This document shows, in pieces, positions 51,767-62,042 of a stretch of 64,000 nucleotides of DNA. This stretch comes from Motilimonas pumila (GTDB lineage: Bacteria; Pseudomonadota; Gammaproteobacteria; Enterobacterales; CBDFNC01): NCBI RefSeq assembly GCF_003596335.1, contig NZ_QZCH01000014.1:1-64000 (forward strand), in the 5' to 3' direction. A model generated the notes under the pieces. That model did not search any database and had not been told where the DNA came from. It saw only the letters and a list, made by a program, of their open reading frames with translations. Every line of letters starts with the position of its first letter. The stretch's first letter is position 1. The translations under genes were made by a program, and so were the position numbers.

Positions 51767-52876
51767 TTAATCTTGTGTAATAATAGAGAGCAGTTGCGTC
51801 CAGTTTTCTACAACTGTGCCATGTTGCTTATGTTGGTGCGCTGAAAAAATATCTGTGCCATTACAAATTTGAGTGATTGATTTTGCCAGGGCTATAGGGT
51901 CATCTGCGTCGACAAAATGAGCTTTATCATAGTTACCCAAAGTTTCATGTGCGTACGGTAAATCGACGAGAATTAATGGTTTCCCGTGCTCTTTTGCTTC
52001 AGAGATGGGCAATCCCCAAGTTTCTAATTTTGATGGAAAAATAACAACCTCTGTTCGATTGTATAGCTTGAGTATTTCGTCGTAGGGTTGTTGGCCAAGA
52101 AACGTGACATTCTCTAGGGTATGGTATTTTTTAACTAAGTGTTGCGCGTACTGATTGCTGCCTTTGTCGATGGTGAGTACTAACTCAACTTTATTATAGC
52201 AATCAGGTGCATTTGTTTTTAAGTGTAAGAAAGCATCAAGCACTAATTCAAAATTTTTGAACGTTCTTGCAAGAGCTGGATAGAAAAAAGTCACTTTCTT
52301 ATTAGTAGCTACTAGCTGCGTTGTGTTTTCGGTACTTGTTATTTGCGTTTTTTTACTAACAGGTTTAGCAATAATTGCTTTTTTAGCTCCTAGCTCAGTT
52401 TTAAAGTATTCCGCAATCCAGCTTTGTTGACACACAACAGCATCATTTTTTTTAATGTTTAATTGGTATAACCATTTATAAAAAAAGCTGAATAAAACCA
52501 TTTTATACTCAAACCGATAATCTACTTTTACCGCAGTATAAAAGGGGCTAGGGTTGTGGCAGTACACGAAACGTTTTTTGGCTGTGACATTGGGGGTCAT
52601 GTCATGCATCGCGAACCAAATGTCCGCATTGAGGTTTTTACTGAGATTCTTGCAGTGAAAGTATTCAAACCAGCAGCGTTTTAGCCAACTTGATTTGATC
52701 GAAGGGAACTCAAGAAAACTAACATTGTGCGCTGTCACATCAGAAAATAGTGCTTGCCTGTGGACTAGACAAATTAACTCAATGTCATTGTTTTTTGAAA
52801 ACGCGAGGATCGCATCTTTAAATACCCTTAATGTTCCCCCTTCTACAAGATTGACGCCTGAAAGTACTATCTTCAT
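51767..52876 (-). CDS. Glycosyltransferase family 4
   Basis: A 369-residue GT-B enzyme beginning MKIVLSGVNLVEGGTLRVFKD, whose EGGTLR is the N-lobe loop. FYPALARTFKNFELVLDAF starts the donor lobe, followed by VTFLGQQPYDEILKLY and PSKLETWGLPISEAKEHGKPLI (E-x7-E), as in WbcN/RfaG-like enzymes. It is the only glycosyltransferase on the minus strand and pairs with the dehydratase gene 21 bases upstream. The two may finish or initiate the repeat (for example adding a 6-deoxy amino sugar), or serve core LPS. Confidence 0.85.
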   Translation of the reverse strand: MKIVLSGVNLVEGGTLRVFKDAILAFSKNNDIELICLVHRQALFSDVTAHNVSFLEFPSIKSSWLKRCWFEYFHCKNLSKNLNADIWFAMHDMTPNVTAKKRFVYCHNPSPFYTAVKVDYRFEYKMVLFSFFYKWLYQLNIKKNDAVVCQQSWIAEYFKTELGAKKAIIAKPVSKKTQITSTENTTQLVATNKKVTFFYPALARTFKNFELVLDAFLHLKTNAPDCYNKVELVLTIDKGSNQYAQHLVKKYHTLENVTFLGQQPYDEILKLYNRTEVVIFPSKLETWGLPISEAKEHGKPLILVDLPYAHETLGNYDKAHFVDADDPIALAKSITQICNGTDIFSAHQHKQHGTVVENWTQLLSIITQD

Positions 52877-52897
52877 AATGTTTCTTAAATGTAGCGT

Positions 52898-54826
52898 TTA
52901 TTTTACGAGTTTTAGGTAGGTTGTATCAGCCTCATGTGTATCGGTTACATAATGACTATTTTCAGGCCTAAAGTTAATCGGTGCATTCAGTAGCGCTTGG
53001 AAGATGTCGTCATATAAGTACTCTCTGCATGATTCATCCAATGGCGACAACATTTTCTGCATTGTTGGCCAATCAACAAACTCTTCATCTGCTGTCATGA
53101 TGCTAGGGTGAACCGTCCCCGATACATTTTCTCCAATTAATAGCTCTTCAAACAGCTTTTCACCTGGTCTAAGCCCGGTGTATTTAATTTCTATATCACC
53201 AAACGGCTCATCTTTGTTTTTTACTTCTAGCCCTGAAAGTTTGATCATTCTTTCTGCTAGGTCAGCAATTTTTACCGGTTGTCCCATATCAAGCACAAAT
53301 ACGTCGCCCCCTTTTGCTAAAGAGCCGGCTTGAATAACCAGTTGGGCCGCTTCAGGAATCGTCATAAAGTAGCGGATAATATCGGGGTGAGTAACTGTAA
53401 CTGGACCACCTTTTTTGATTTGGTCTCGAAATAAAGGCACGACAGATCCTGAGGACCCAAGAACATTGCCAAACCTCACCATAGAGAAAATTGTGCTATG
53501 TTCTTCTTGTGCCATCGCTTGCAATGTTAGTTCAGCCATGCGCTTAGAAGCCCCCATGATATTGGTAGGCCTTACCGCTTTGTCTGTTGAAACTAAGACA
53601 AAATTCTTCACTTTGGTAATAATGGCTGCTCTTGCGCACCTGCTAGTACCGAACACATTGTTTCTCACTCCTTCGACGATATTTGCCTCGACAAGAGGTA
53701 CATGCTTGTATGCTGCGGCATGATAAACGGTTTCAACTTGTTGCGATTTCATAATGATTTCAAGCCGACGTTGCCGTTGCACTGAGCCTAGAAGTGGCAC
53801 CAGTTCGGTTTCAATATCTGAGTTTTCGATGCTGAGTTTTAGTTCTTTCTCTATGCTGTATAAAGCAAACTCATTAAGTTCTAGTAGGATTAATTTGGCT
53901 GGCTTTTGTTTGATTATTTGACGGCACAGCTCTGAACCAATAGAGCCTCCAGCACCTGTTACCATGACCACTTTATGTTTGATGCAACTCGACAGCAGCT
54001 GATAATCTGGAGTGACCGGAATTCGGCCCAATAAATCTTCGATTTTTATGTCTTGAAGCTCAGAAACTTTGGCTTTTCCCGACGAGATGTCTTGCATTGA
54101 GGGCATGGATTGTACTTGCGCGGAGCAGTCTTCTAGTTCCAGTAAGACTTGATGGCGCGTGCTGCGTGAGGTTTCCCCCAGTGCTAACAGAACTTTAACC
54201 ACTTTCCGTGCCCTGATGAGCTGCTCTAAGTGAGTTCTAGGGTAAACTCTAAGCCCATGAACAATACTGCCTTGTTTTTTAGGGTTGTCGTCTATAAAAG
54301 CAATCGGGCGGTATTCGGCACCTGAAAACAGTGAATGCGCAAGTTGGTAGCCGGATTGTCCGGCGCCATAAATGATCACTGCAGGTTTGTATCTTTGTAT
54401 TTGCTTATGCACTAAACCTCTAATGATAAGCCGCGGCGCGCCTAAAATAATAAATGCAACAAAGCCGTAAATGAGTGGCACTGACCTTGGTATAAACGAT
54501 TGAAAGTAAAAACTAGAGGTCGTCAGGATAATAGTTGATAGCGCAACGCCTGTTGCAATCGTTGTGACAGCATGACCGGCCATGTAACGCAAAATAGCGC
54601 GATATAACCCCATTTTTATGAAACAGGTTAACGTAATAAAAATGGTCACGAAAATAGTGGCAACTTCTTCCGTTGTAATTTCTATTTCTAGTTGTGTGGT
54701 TTCTAACCTAAGCGCAAGAGCTAAATAGAGTGAAAGCACTATGCCTATTGCATCATAGATCAAAGAGAAGAGGCGTTTGGCAGTTCGGGGGGTGTTATGA
54801 AGAATATTATTGATGAAATCGTGCAT
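52898..54826 (-). CDS. Membrane UDP-GlcNAc 4,6-dehydratase (WbpM/CapD/FlaA1-type)
   Basis: A 642-residue protein. The N-terminal four membrane segments (about 15-130) precede a first Rossmann-like domain (YGAGQSGYQLA near 150). The dehydratase domain follows, with VTGAGGSIGSELCRQI near 295, AAYKHVPLVE, STDKAVRPTNIMGASKRMAE near 414-433, and RFGNVLGSSGSVVPLF. Methionine takes the place of the catalytic tyrosine (Ser/Thr-Met-Lys type). The reaction is UDP-GlcNAc to UDP-4-keto-6-deoxy-GlcNAc, the precursor of QuiNAc, FucNAc and bacillosamine. It has its own promoter region in the 402-base gap to the right. Confidence 0.93.
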   Translation of the reverse strand: MHDFINNILHNTPRTAKRLFSLIYDAIGIVLSLYLALALRLETTQLEIEITTEEVATIFVTIFITLTCFIKMGLYRAILRYMAGHAVTTIATGVALSTIILTTSSFYFQSFIPRSVPLIYGFVAFIILGAPRLIIRGLVHKQIQRYKPAVIIYGAGQSGYQLAHSLFSGAEYRPIAFIDDNPKKQGSIVHGLRVYPRTHLEQLIRARKVVKVLLALGETSRSTRHQVLLELEDCSAQVQSMPSMQDISSGKAKVSELQDIKIEDLLGRIPVTPDYQLLSSCIKHKVVMVTGAGGSIGSELCRQIIKQKPAKLILLELNEFALYSIEKELKLSIENSDIETELVPLLGSVQRQRRLEIIMKSQQVETVYHAAAYKHVPLVEANIVEGVRNNVFGTSRCARAAIITKVKNFVLVSTDKAVRPTNIMGASKRMAELTLQAMAQEEHSTIFSMVRFGNVLGSSGSVVPLFRDQIKKGGPVTVTHPDIIRYFMTIPEAAQLVIQAGSLAKGGDVFVLDMGQPVKIADLAERMIKLSGLEVKNKDEPFGDIEIKYTGLRPGEKLFEELLIGENVSGTVHPSIMTADEEFVDWPTMQKMLSPLDESCREYLYDDIFQALLNAPINFRPENSHYVTDTHEADTTYLKLVK

Positions 54827-55228
54827 TGTTAACCAACATATCTGAAGACGTCATAATACTAGCATAAAAACACGTACTAAAGTGAAGGTCATCGTGCAAA
54901 CCCCTTTCAACTCAACGTTAACAGTGAGAAGTGCGGCTTTTTCAAACTCCCCTTTCGCCTTTGCACAGGTGCTCTCTAGTTCTGTATGGGGAGTAATGAG
55001 AACTGTGAGCGCGCTTATATTTACAGCGAAAAGCGTATGGCCGTTGGCATAACGTGATCAGTCTTTAGTATTAGATTATTTTTATTTTAATTCAATGGTT
55101 TGTGTTTTTTTAGGGAGGAAGGAAGGTGTTTTTTTGTGGTCAAAAATTAATCTTGATAAAAATAGATGAATCAATAAAATTGCTCGTGTTTGGGAAATAA
55201 TTCCCAAATTTATTAAAGGACTAAAAAA
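54827..55228. other. Divergent intergenic region without a gene
   Basis: 402 bases between the dehydratase gene (minus) and the repeat-protein gene (plus). I see no open frame of note and no RNA gene. The right half (55070-55228) is very AT-rich. An inverted repeat TTTGGGAA-ATAA-TTCCCAAA at 55189-55208 ends 20 bases before the start codon, just ahead of the AAAGGA ribosome site, and may regulate translation of the repeat protein. No confident -35/-10 pair was found. Confidence 0.5.
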
Positions 55229-56719
55229 ATGCGTAAATCCCTTTTAGCTAGCCTTATTGCTGCTTCCCTCTCTGTGCCCTCTTTTTCCATCTTGGCTGAC
55301 AGTGACATCGACTCTGTTAATGTTGAGGTGTTGACTCAGCAAAGTACCGAGATCATTCCTTCTGCATCTGGCGTAGAGTGGAGTGGCGATATTTTGTATG
55401 CGATCAGTGACGACTCTCCTTGGCTTTTCCGTTTAAATAGTGATCTATCTTTGATTGATAAATTGACTTTAAAAGATTACCCAATGGATGCTGATGGTCG
55501 TATTCCAAAAGCCGAAAAGCCTGATTATGAAGCGCTTGCTATTGATGCCATTGACGGCGTTGAACACGCTATTATTCTGGGCTCTGGCTCAAAGTCGCCA
55601 TTACGAGACTTTGCCTACATTGTCGACTTATCTGATGACACTATTACTGAAAAAGTGATGACGGATTTATACGCGCAGCTCAAGCTGCAAGCAGGTATTG
55701 CAGACGAGCAAGACATCAATATAGAAGCAATTACAGCGACAGACGATGATATTTTAGTTTTTCATCGCGGCAACAATACTGAAAATGTGATTTTTGAGTT
55801 TGATAAAGAAGATTTTTATGACTTCTTGTTGGGAGAAGAAGAACTACCTGAAGCTGAAGTGATGAAATTTCAACTGCCTAGCATAGACGGAGTGATGTCT
55901 GGCTTTTCTGGTGCAAGCTATTTAGCTGAAGAAGAAGCACTACTTATTACCAGTTCAGTCGAAGATACTTCTGATGCGTATAATGATGGCCAAGTATTAG
56001 GCAGTTTCGTTGGTTATGTTGATTTGGATGATCTGGAAGATTTAGACGACCTTACTCCTTTTATGACGTTGATTACCATTAATGGCGAAACGCTTACTAC
56101 AAAGCTAGAGTCAATTACGCCAAAGCAATATAACAACGAAGGTGATTTAGAAGTTGTTGCTGCAAGTGATAACGACAACGGCATTTCGGAGTTTTTTGAC
56201 TTAGCTATTCAAGTGAGCTTCACCGACGAAGATGAAGATGAAGACGAAAGAGACGACGAAGACGAAAGAGATGACGAAGATGAAAGAGATGACGAAGACG
56301 AAAGAGATGACGAAGACGAAAGAGATGACGACGATGACGAGGTGGTACCTTCTGTAGAGCCTACGTTAGTACCAACGGTTACACCTACAGCAGCGCCAAC
56401 GCTTGAACCGACAGCTGCGCCAACGGTAGAGCCTACAGCTGCGCCAACGGTAGAGCCTACAGCAGCGCCAACGGTAGAGCCGACAGCGACGCCAACGGTA
56501 GAGCCAACACTTGAACCGACAGCTGCGCCAACGCTAGCGCCAACAGCAGCGCCAACGCTTGAACCGACAGCTGCGCCAACGGTAGAGCCGACAGCGACGC
56601 CAACGGTAGAGCCAACACTTGAACCGACAGCTGCGCCAACGTTAGAGCCGACAGCGACGCCAACGGTAGAGCCAACACTTGAACCGACAGCGACGCCTAC
56701 AGCTGAACCGAAATCATAA
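55229..56719 (+). CDS. Secreted propeller-like protein with acidic and Pro-Thr repeat tail
   Basis: The 496-residue protein begins with a Sec signal peptide (MRKSLLASLIAASLSVPSFS, then ILADS). Residues about 40-330 look like a beta-propeller or esterase-like domain: SASGVEWSGDILYAISDDSPWLFRL, then EALAIDAIDG, IEAITATDDDILVFHRGN. This resembles the DUF6929 type, and I cannot assign an activity. Residues 333-371 are five tandem acidic DEDERD units, and 375-495 are Thr/Pro-rich repeats (PTAAPTVE, PTATPTVE, PTLE), a likely extended wall- or glycan-facing linker that may bind calcium and be O-glycosylated. No sortase, PEP-CTERM or membrane anchor follows the tail. Confidence 0.72.
   Translation: MRKSLLASLIAASLSVPSFSILADSDIDSVNVEVLTQQSTEIIPSASGVEWSGDILYAISDDSPWLFRLNSDLSLIDKLTLKDYPMDADGRIPKAEKPDYEALAIDAIDGVEHAIILGSGSKSPLRDFAYIVDLSDDTITEKVMTDLYAQLKLQAGIADEQDINIEAITATDDDILVFHRGNNTENVIFEFDKEDFYDFLLGEEELPEAEVMKFQLPSIDGVMSGFSGASYLAEEEALLITSSVEDTSDAYNDGQVLGSFVGYVDLDDLEDLDDLTPFMTLITINGETLTTKLESITPKQYNNEGDLEVVAASDNDNGISEFFDLAIQVSFTDEDEDEDERDDEDERDDEDERDDEDERDDEDERDDDDDEVVPSVEPTLVPTVTPTAAPTLEPTAAPTVEPTAAPTVEPTAAPTVEPTATPTVEPTLEPTAAPTLAPTAAPTLEPTAAPTVEPTATPTVEPTLEPTAAPTLEPTATPTVEPTLEPTATPTAEPKS
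56225..56341 (+). repeat. 18-base tandem repeat encoding DEDERD units
   Basis: About five tandem copies of a GACGAAGACGAAAGAGAT-like unit with silent C/T and G/A variation, within the coding frame. Near-identical units suggest recent slippage expansion and possible length variation between strains. Confidence 0.85.
56353..56712 (+). repeat. 24-base-based tandem repeats encoding Pro-Thr units
   Basis: Repeats of 12/24 bases around GCGCCAACGGTAGAGCC and ACAGCTGCG, with a higher-order copy of the TAAPTVEPTATPTVEPTLEP block seen twice. All units keep the frame. They encode the alternating Ala/Val/Leu/Glu Pro-Thr tail. Confidence 0.85.
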
Positions 56720-56747
56720 GCTAACCTTGCTTCTGTAATCTTTAATG

Positions 56748-56777
56748 AAAGCTCTCTATTCTCGATAGAGAGCTTTT
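56748..56777 (+). terminator. Terminator after the repeat-protein gene
   Basis: AAAGCTCTCTAT and ATAGAGAGCTTTT form a perfect stem around a short TCTCG loop, ending in Ts, 29 bases past the stop codon. Confidence 0.9.
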
Positions 56778-56845
56778 AACTTTAGATGATTAAATATCAT
56801 GATTCGTTTAATTTAATTGACATTTATTCATTTAAAGGTAGATTG

Positions 56846-56861
56846 AGACGTATAGATGGCT
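56846..56861 (+). promoter_or_regulatory. MetJ box upstream of metF
   Basis: Two adjacent octamers, AGACGTAT and AGATGGCT, match the MetJ consensus AGACGTCT at six and five positions. They lie 40 bases before metF, where E. coli metF also carries MetJ operators. Methionine repression is likely. Confidence 0.6.
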
Positions 56862-56894
56862 AAATTAACTGTTTAGCCAAAGGTAAGAGGATGA

Positions 56895-57785
<891 letters not shown>

Positions 57786-57807
57786 TCGCAAACTGCCATT
57801 ATGTTGC

Positions 57808-57836
57808 AAAAGGCAATGCATGATGCATTGCCTTTT
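57808..57836. terminator. Bidirectional terminator between metF and the PEP-CTERM gene
   Basis: AAAAGGCAATGCAT pairs with ATGCATTGCCTTTT in a near-perfect stem with A- and T-tracts on both sides, between convergent genes. Confidence 0.9.
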
Positions 57837-57854
57837 GCATTTTCAGGGAGGGGT

Positions 57855-58394
57855 TTAGACCGAACGGGGGCGGCGAAACCATAGCAAAGCGCTTACGCCA
57901 AGCAAAATTAACAGCATGCTATTGGGTTCAGGTATTTGTGCAAGCACTTGATATGAATCTAATTGTGAGCCTTCTAGGCGAATAAACGCAAAGTCATTGA
58001 AAGGGGCGTAGTCATCGGTAATAAAACGCCAATTAAAGCCAAAGCTATCGCCAATCATAGCGTTGAGATCCAGCTGTAACCAGTCGCCCGTTGAACCCAG
58101 TTGGCCAAACTCATTGCTGTAAAGGTTACTACTTTGAGTAGCGCTAACCAAAGCTATATCTCCCTGGCTATCCAGCAACCCATTGAAGCTACTAAGGCTT
58201 AGCTCAGGCGTCATCATGCTGTCAGCGACATTGCTCATGCCGATGGTTAACTTGCCATCAAAAGCTTGTTCGAAAATATATTGGTAGTTTTGTAGGCCGC
58301 TATCATCGCCGTTGCTGTTTAGAAAGAGTGCAGCATGGGCGTACCCGCTTAAAAATATGCCGATGAGGCCGCACAATGGTAATAAATTTTTCAT
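57855..58394 (-). CDS. PEP-CTERM sorting-domain protein
   Basis: The 179-residue exported protein has an N-terminal signal peptide (MKNLLPLCGLIGIFLSGYAHA) and a serine- and asparagine-rich beta domain. A classic PEP-CTERM tail follows: IPEPNSMLLILLGVSALLWF, then RRPRS (Pro-Glu-Pro, hydrophobic helix, basic end). Such tails are processed by an exosortase (EpsH/XrtA) that often works with exopolysaccharide loci. No exosortase is in this window. Function of the mature domain is unknown. Confidence 0.88.
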   Translation of the reverse strand: MKNLLPLCGLIGIFLSGYAHAALFLNSNGDDSGLQNYQYIFEQAFDGKLTIGMSNVADSMMTPELSLSSFNGLLDSQGDIALVSATQSSNLYSNEFGQLGSTGDWLQLDLNAMIGDSFGFNWRFITDDYAPFNDFAFIRLEGSQLDSYQVLAQIPEPNSMLLILLGVSALLWFRRPRSV

Positions 58395-58600
58395 GATTTA
58401 CGCTCCTTATAAAATCGAATCTATTGCTTAATAGAAAGAGCATAAATAGTGCCAACATATATACTTGATGATTTACAGTTGCTTGGGCTGACAATATTAT
58501 TTTTAATTGCCGTGGCTGTAAAAAAAATATGACAGATAATCAATAAGATAGAATGTGTTATGGTTAAAGTATGGCCATAATCAAGGATGAGAAGTAGCCC

Positions 58601-59068
58601 ATGCAACAAGAAATCGAACGCAAATTTTTAGTGGCAGGAGAGTTTAAGTCGCACGCGACGAGCCAAGTCAGGATCACTCAAGGGTATTTGAATTCAAACC
58701 CTGATCGCTGTGTGCGCGTAAGGATCAAAGGCCACCAAGGCTTTTTAACTGTTAAAGGTCGCAGCAACGCATTAGGTACGTCGCGCTTAGAGTGGGAACA
58801 AGAAATACCATTGGCAGAAGCGCAGCAACTGCTTAATCTTTGTGAATCAGGCATTATCGATAAAACCCGATATTTAGTGCCCGTAGCGCAGCACTTATTT
58901 GAGGTGGATGAATTTTACGGCGATAACCAAGGGTTGATTGTGGCTGAGTTAGAGCTTAGCTCAGAGCAAGAGCCTTATTTGACTCCTGAGTGGTTAGGAG
59001 AGGAGGTCACCGGTGACATCCGGTATTACAACTCACAATTGATGAAAATCCCTTATTTGCAATGGTAA
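58601..59068 (+). CDS. CYTH domain protein (triphosphate tunnel enzyme family)
   Basis: A 155-residue CYTH protein. The ExExK motif EIERKFLV is at residues 4-11. RVRIKGHQGFLTVKGR carries the conserved basic strand residues, and FEVDEFYGDNQGLIVAELEL carries the acidic metal ligands. This short bacterial group includes inorganic triphosphatases and tripolyphosphatases. The substrate is unproven. It stands alone, with a terminator 24 bases after the stop. Confidence 0.9.
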   Translation: MQQEIERKFLVAGEFKSHATSQVRITQGYLNSNPDRCVRVRIKGHQGFLTVKGRSNALGTSRLEWEQEIPLAEAQQLLNLCESGIIDKTRYLVPVAQHLFEVDEFYGDNQGLIVAELELSSEQEPYLTPEWLGEEVTGDIRYYNSQLMKIPYLQW

Positions 59069-59091
59069 ACCCAGACGGGCTGCATAAATAA

Positions 59092-59127
59092 AAAAAGCCG
59101 CCTAAGCACAAGCGTAGGCGGCTTTTT
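59092..59127. terminator. Bidirectional terminator between CYTH gene and ppc
   Basis: AAAAAGCCGCCTA and TAGGCGGCTTTTT form a strong stem with a ten-base loop between the convergent CYTH gene and ppc. Confidence 0.93.
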
Positions 59128-59145
59128 CAATCACTCCAACAAGTG

Positions 59146-61779
59146 TTAACCTGTGTTGCGTAAGCCTGCCGCAATACCTGCGATTGTTACCATGAGAGCT
59201 TGGTCAATCACGGGGCACACTTCATCACCGTTGGCGCGTGAGCGGCCCAGTAACTCTGCTTGTAGCATGTTAAGTGGGTCAATATACGGGTTACGTAAGT
59301 TAATCGACTCTTTAATCCAAGGCTGGTCTTCCATCAGCTTGTGCTCTGGAATGGTTTCAAGCACTTGCTCACGAGTTTTACTTAACTTAGCCCGTAGCTG
59401 TTTACCTAATGGCTTGTACTCGTCAGGTACTAGGCGACTTTCGTATAGCTTGGTCAGCTCTTCATCTGCTTTCATAAAGACCATTTCAAACATTTCCAAG
59501 CGGGTGTGGAAAAATGGCCAGTTTTGGTACATTTCTGTTAGCAGCTCTTGTTTTCCTTGGGCCAACACATTGCCAATGGCATCACCTGCGCCTAACCATG
59601 CAGGTAGCATAAAGCGGTTTTGCGACCATGAGAAGATCCAAGGGATGGCGCGTAAGCTTTCAACCCCGCCATTTGGTTTACGTTTTGCTGGGCGACTGCC
59701 CAGTGGCAGTTTGCCGAGCTCAAGCTCTGGCGTTACGCTGCGAAAGTACGGGACAAAATCAGGCTCTTGTTGTACCACTTGGCGATATTCTTCGCATGAA
59801 TCAGCCGACAACTGGTCCATTAAGTCACGCCATTCTTGTTTCGGCGCTGGTGGCGGCAACAAGTTCGCTTCTAAAATGGCCGCGGTGTATAGGTTTAACG
59901 ATTGCTGGGCAACGTTAGATAAACCAAACTTAAAGCGGATCATTTCGCCTTGCTCAGTCACGCGCAGGCCACCTTTCAATGAACCCGGCGGTTGTGACAA
60001 CAGCGCTGCGTGTGCTGGTGCACCGCCGCGACCAATCGTGCCACCACGACCGTGGAACAAAGTGAGACAAATATTGTTTTTCTCACACAAGTTCACTAAA
60101 CCTTCTTGTGCACGATACTGGGCCCAGCTTGCGGCGATAACACCGGCGTCTTTGGCTGAGTCTGAGTAGCCTATCATCACGTGTTGTTGGCCGTTGATGT
60201 AACCACGGTACCAATCAACCGCAAACAAGCGTTCGATCACTTCTTCTGCGTTGTTCAGGTCATCAAGGGTTTCAAATAGTGGCGCCACAGGAATACGGAA
60301 CTGACAACCAGACTCTTTCAGTAATAGTTGTACCGCTAGGACGTCAGAGGCTTGGCGCGCCATAGAAATAATATAAATGCCTAAGGCTTGTGGGTCTGTT
60401 TTCGCCACAACACGACAGGTGTCTAATACTTCTTGGTTGTCTGAGCTCGGTTGCCAGTCTTGTGGGATCAATGGGCGCTTGCTGTTTAACTCTTGCAGTA
60501 AGAAGGTTTGTTTTTCTTCTTCGTTCCAGCTAGCGTAATCGCCAATGCCTAAGTAACGTGTAAGCTCGGCAATCACATCACCATGACGCTCGCCATCTTG
60601 ACGAATGTCCAGTTTGACCAAGTTAATGCCAAAACACGCGGCGCGGCGCAATACGTCAAGTAATAGGCCGTCGGCAATGTTACCCATGCCACGTTCGTGC
60701 AGCGACTCATAACAAAGTTTTAAGGGGGTTGACAGCTGCTCGGTGCGGCGAATAATGTCGTTTGATTTTGTTGCTTGGCCCTGTAATGTGGCGGTCAGGT
60801 ACTCTAACGTCTCAGTGAGGTCTGCGCGCAATTGCTTCATGACTTTTCGATAAGGTTCATGTACGTCACCCGCTAACTCGCGCAGGGCATTGTTGCAATC
60901 CATCATCGACAGTTCACTGCTCAGTTGAGTGATGTCTTGCAAAAACAAGCTCACACCTACCCAACGGCTAGAAAGTAATACTTCTTCGGTGACTTTTGAC
61001 GTCACAAAGGGGTTGCCGTCACGGTCGCCGCCCATCCAAGAGGTAAAGGTCACTGGCGCCGCATCAATTGGCAGGGCAAAACCAAAGCTGTTTTGAATGC
61101 GTTCATCCAGGTTACGAATGTACTCGGGAACCGCCTGCCACAGGCTGTTTTCTACTACCGCAAAACCCCACTTGGCTTCGTCGACGGGGGTTGGTCGCTG
61201 CTTACGGATCTCATCGGTGTGCCAAGCTTGCGTAATTAGCTCTTCAATGCGTTTAATCAGTTTGTTCTTTTCACGTTCATTGAGGTCTGACAGTTCCAGC
61301 GCTGACAGGCATTCATTAATCGCGACGTGTTTATGAATAAGGGTGCGGCGGGTGATTTCTGTTGGGTGAGCGGTCAGTACCAGCTCCATGTGTAATGCTT
61401 CAACCGCTTGCTTAATGGTCTCTGGACCCAATTCAGATTGCCCGAGTTTGGCAAACAGAGCATCCATTGGATCTGGTGCGCACACTTGCTCTTCACAATG
61501 GCGAGACGTGGTATGGAATTGCTCTGCAATATTGGCCAAATTCAAAAAGTGGGTAAATGAACGAGCGACGGGTAATAACTCATCGTCAGATAGGTTGCTA
61601 AGGATGGTGGCAAGTTTTTCACCGTCCTCGCTGCTGCCACTGCGTGCAGACTTAGACAGTTGTCTGATGTTTTCTATTTTTTCAAGAAACTCTTCACCCA
61701 GGTGGTTAGAAATAGACTGACCTAAAAGCTGTCCCAGCATGCTTACGTTACTGCGTAAAGCTGCGTACTTATCGTTCAT
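59146..61779 (-). CDS. ppc: Phosphoenolpyruvate carboxylase
   Basis: This anaplerotic enzyme makes oxaloacetate from PEP and bicarbonate. The 877 residues match gammaproteobacterial Ppc. [18 protein letters not shown] near 132 carries the catalytic His. [17 protein letters not shown] near 234 and [18 protein letters not shown] near 533 are conserved. [17 protein letters not shown] near 565 is the signature loop, with [19 protein letters not shown] later. The last residues NTG are the invariant C terminus. A 263-base gap without a gene separates it from argE. Confidence 0.98.
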   Translation of the reverse strand: MNDKYAALRSNVSMLGQLLGQSISNHLGEEFLEKIENIRQLSKSARSGSSEDGEKLATILSNLSDDELLPVARSFTHFLNLANIAEQFHTTSRHCEEQVCAPDPMDALFAKLGQSELGPETIKQAVEALHMELVLTAHPTEITRRTLIHKHVAINECLSALELSDLNEREKNKLIKRIEELITQAWHTDEIRKQRPTPVDEAKWGFAVVENSLWQAVPEYIRNLDERIQNSFGFALPIDAAPVTFTSWMGGDRDGNPFVTSKVTEEVLLSSRWVGVSLFLQDITQLSSELSMMDCNNALRELAGDVHEPYRKVMKQLRADLTETLEYLTATLQGQATKSNDIIRRTEQLSTPLKLCYESLHERGMGNIADGLLLDVLRRAACFGINLVKLDIRQDGERHGDVIAELTRYLGIGDYASWNEEEKQTFLLQELNSKRPLIPQDWQPSSDNQEVLDTCRVVAKTDPQALGIYIISMARQASDVLAVQLLLKESGCQFRIPVAPLFETLDDLNNAEEVIERLFAVDWYRGYINGQQHVMIGYSDSAKDAGVIAASWAQYRAQEGLVNLCEKNNICLTLFHGRGGTIGRGGAPAHAALLSQPPGSLKGGLRVTEQGEMIRFKFGLSNVAQQSLNLYTAAILEANLLPPPAPKQEWRDLMDQLSADSCEEYRQVVQQEPDFVPYFRSVTPELELGKLPLGSRPAKRKPNGGVESLRAIPWIFSWSQNRFMLPAWLGAGDAIGNVLAQGKQELLTEMYQNWPFFHTRLEMFEMVFMKADEELTKLYESRLVPDEYKPLGKQLRAKLSKTREQVLETIPEHKLMEDQPWIKESINLRNPYIDPLNMLQAELLGRSRANGDEVCPVIDQALMVTIAGIAAGLRNTG

Positions 61780-62042
61780 AGCTTGTCCTTAATTTATGTA
61801 GTGTTATTACAACTTATTGGCTGATTGTGCACGAAATGAACACGCAATTTGGTTGCAATAATGACACTTACCTTATCATTATTGTCCCATAATCTATCCG
61901 CAAACTGGTCTCTAGGTCAACTAGCAAAGGGCATCGCTCTGTTTGGAACGATATAAAAAAAGAGTTTGCTTGATTGTAATTTTATTACAGAGTTGAGCGT
62001 GTCACGGCTGCCACACTGAGCTGCGGCAGCGATATAGCAAGT

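Noticed and set aside
56225..56712. CRISPR-like or non-coding repeat array
   Set aside because: The repeats are tandem without spacers, keep one reading frame and encode low-complexity protein.
59153..60169. A 338-codon open frame on the plus strand opposite ppc
   Set aside because: It mirrors the ppc frame, is rich in Ser, Arg and Cys with no family motif, and ppc itself is unmistakable.
61780..62042. Terminator between argE and ppc
   Set aside because: A GCTGCC/GGCAGC stem exists on the minus strand but no T-tract follows directly, so evidence is too weak.
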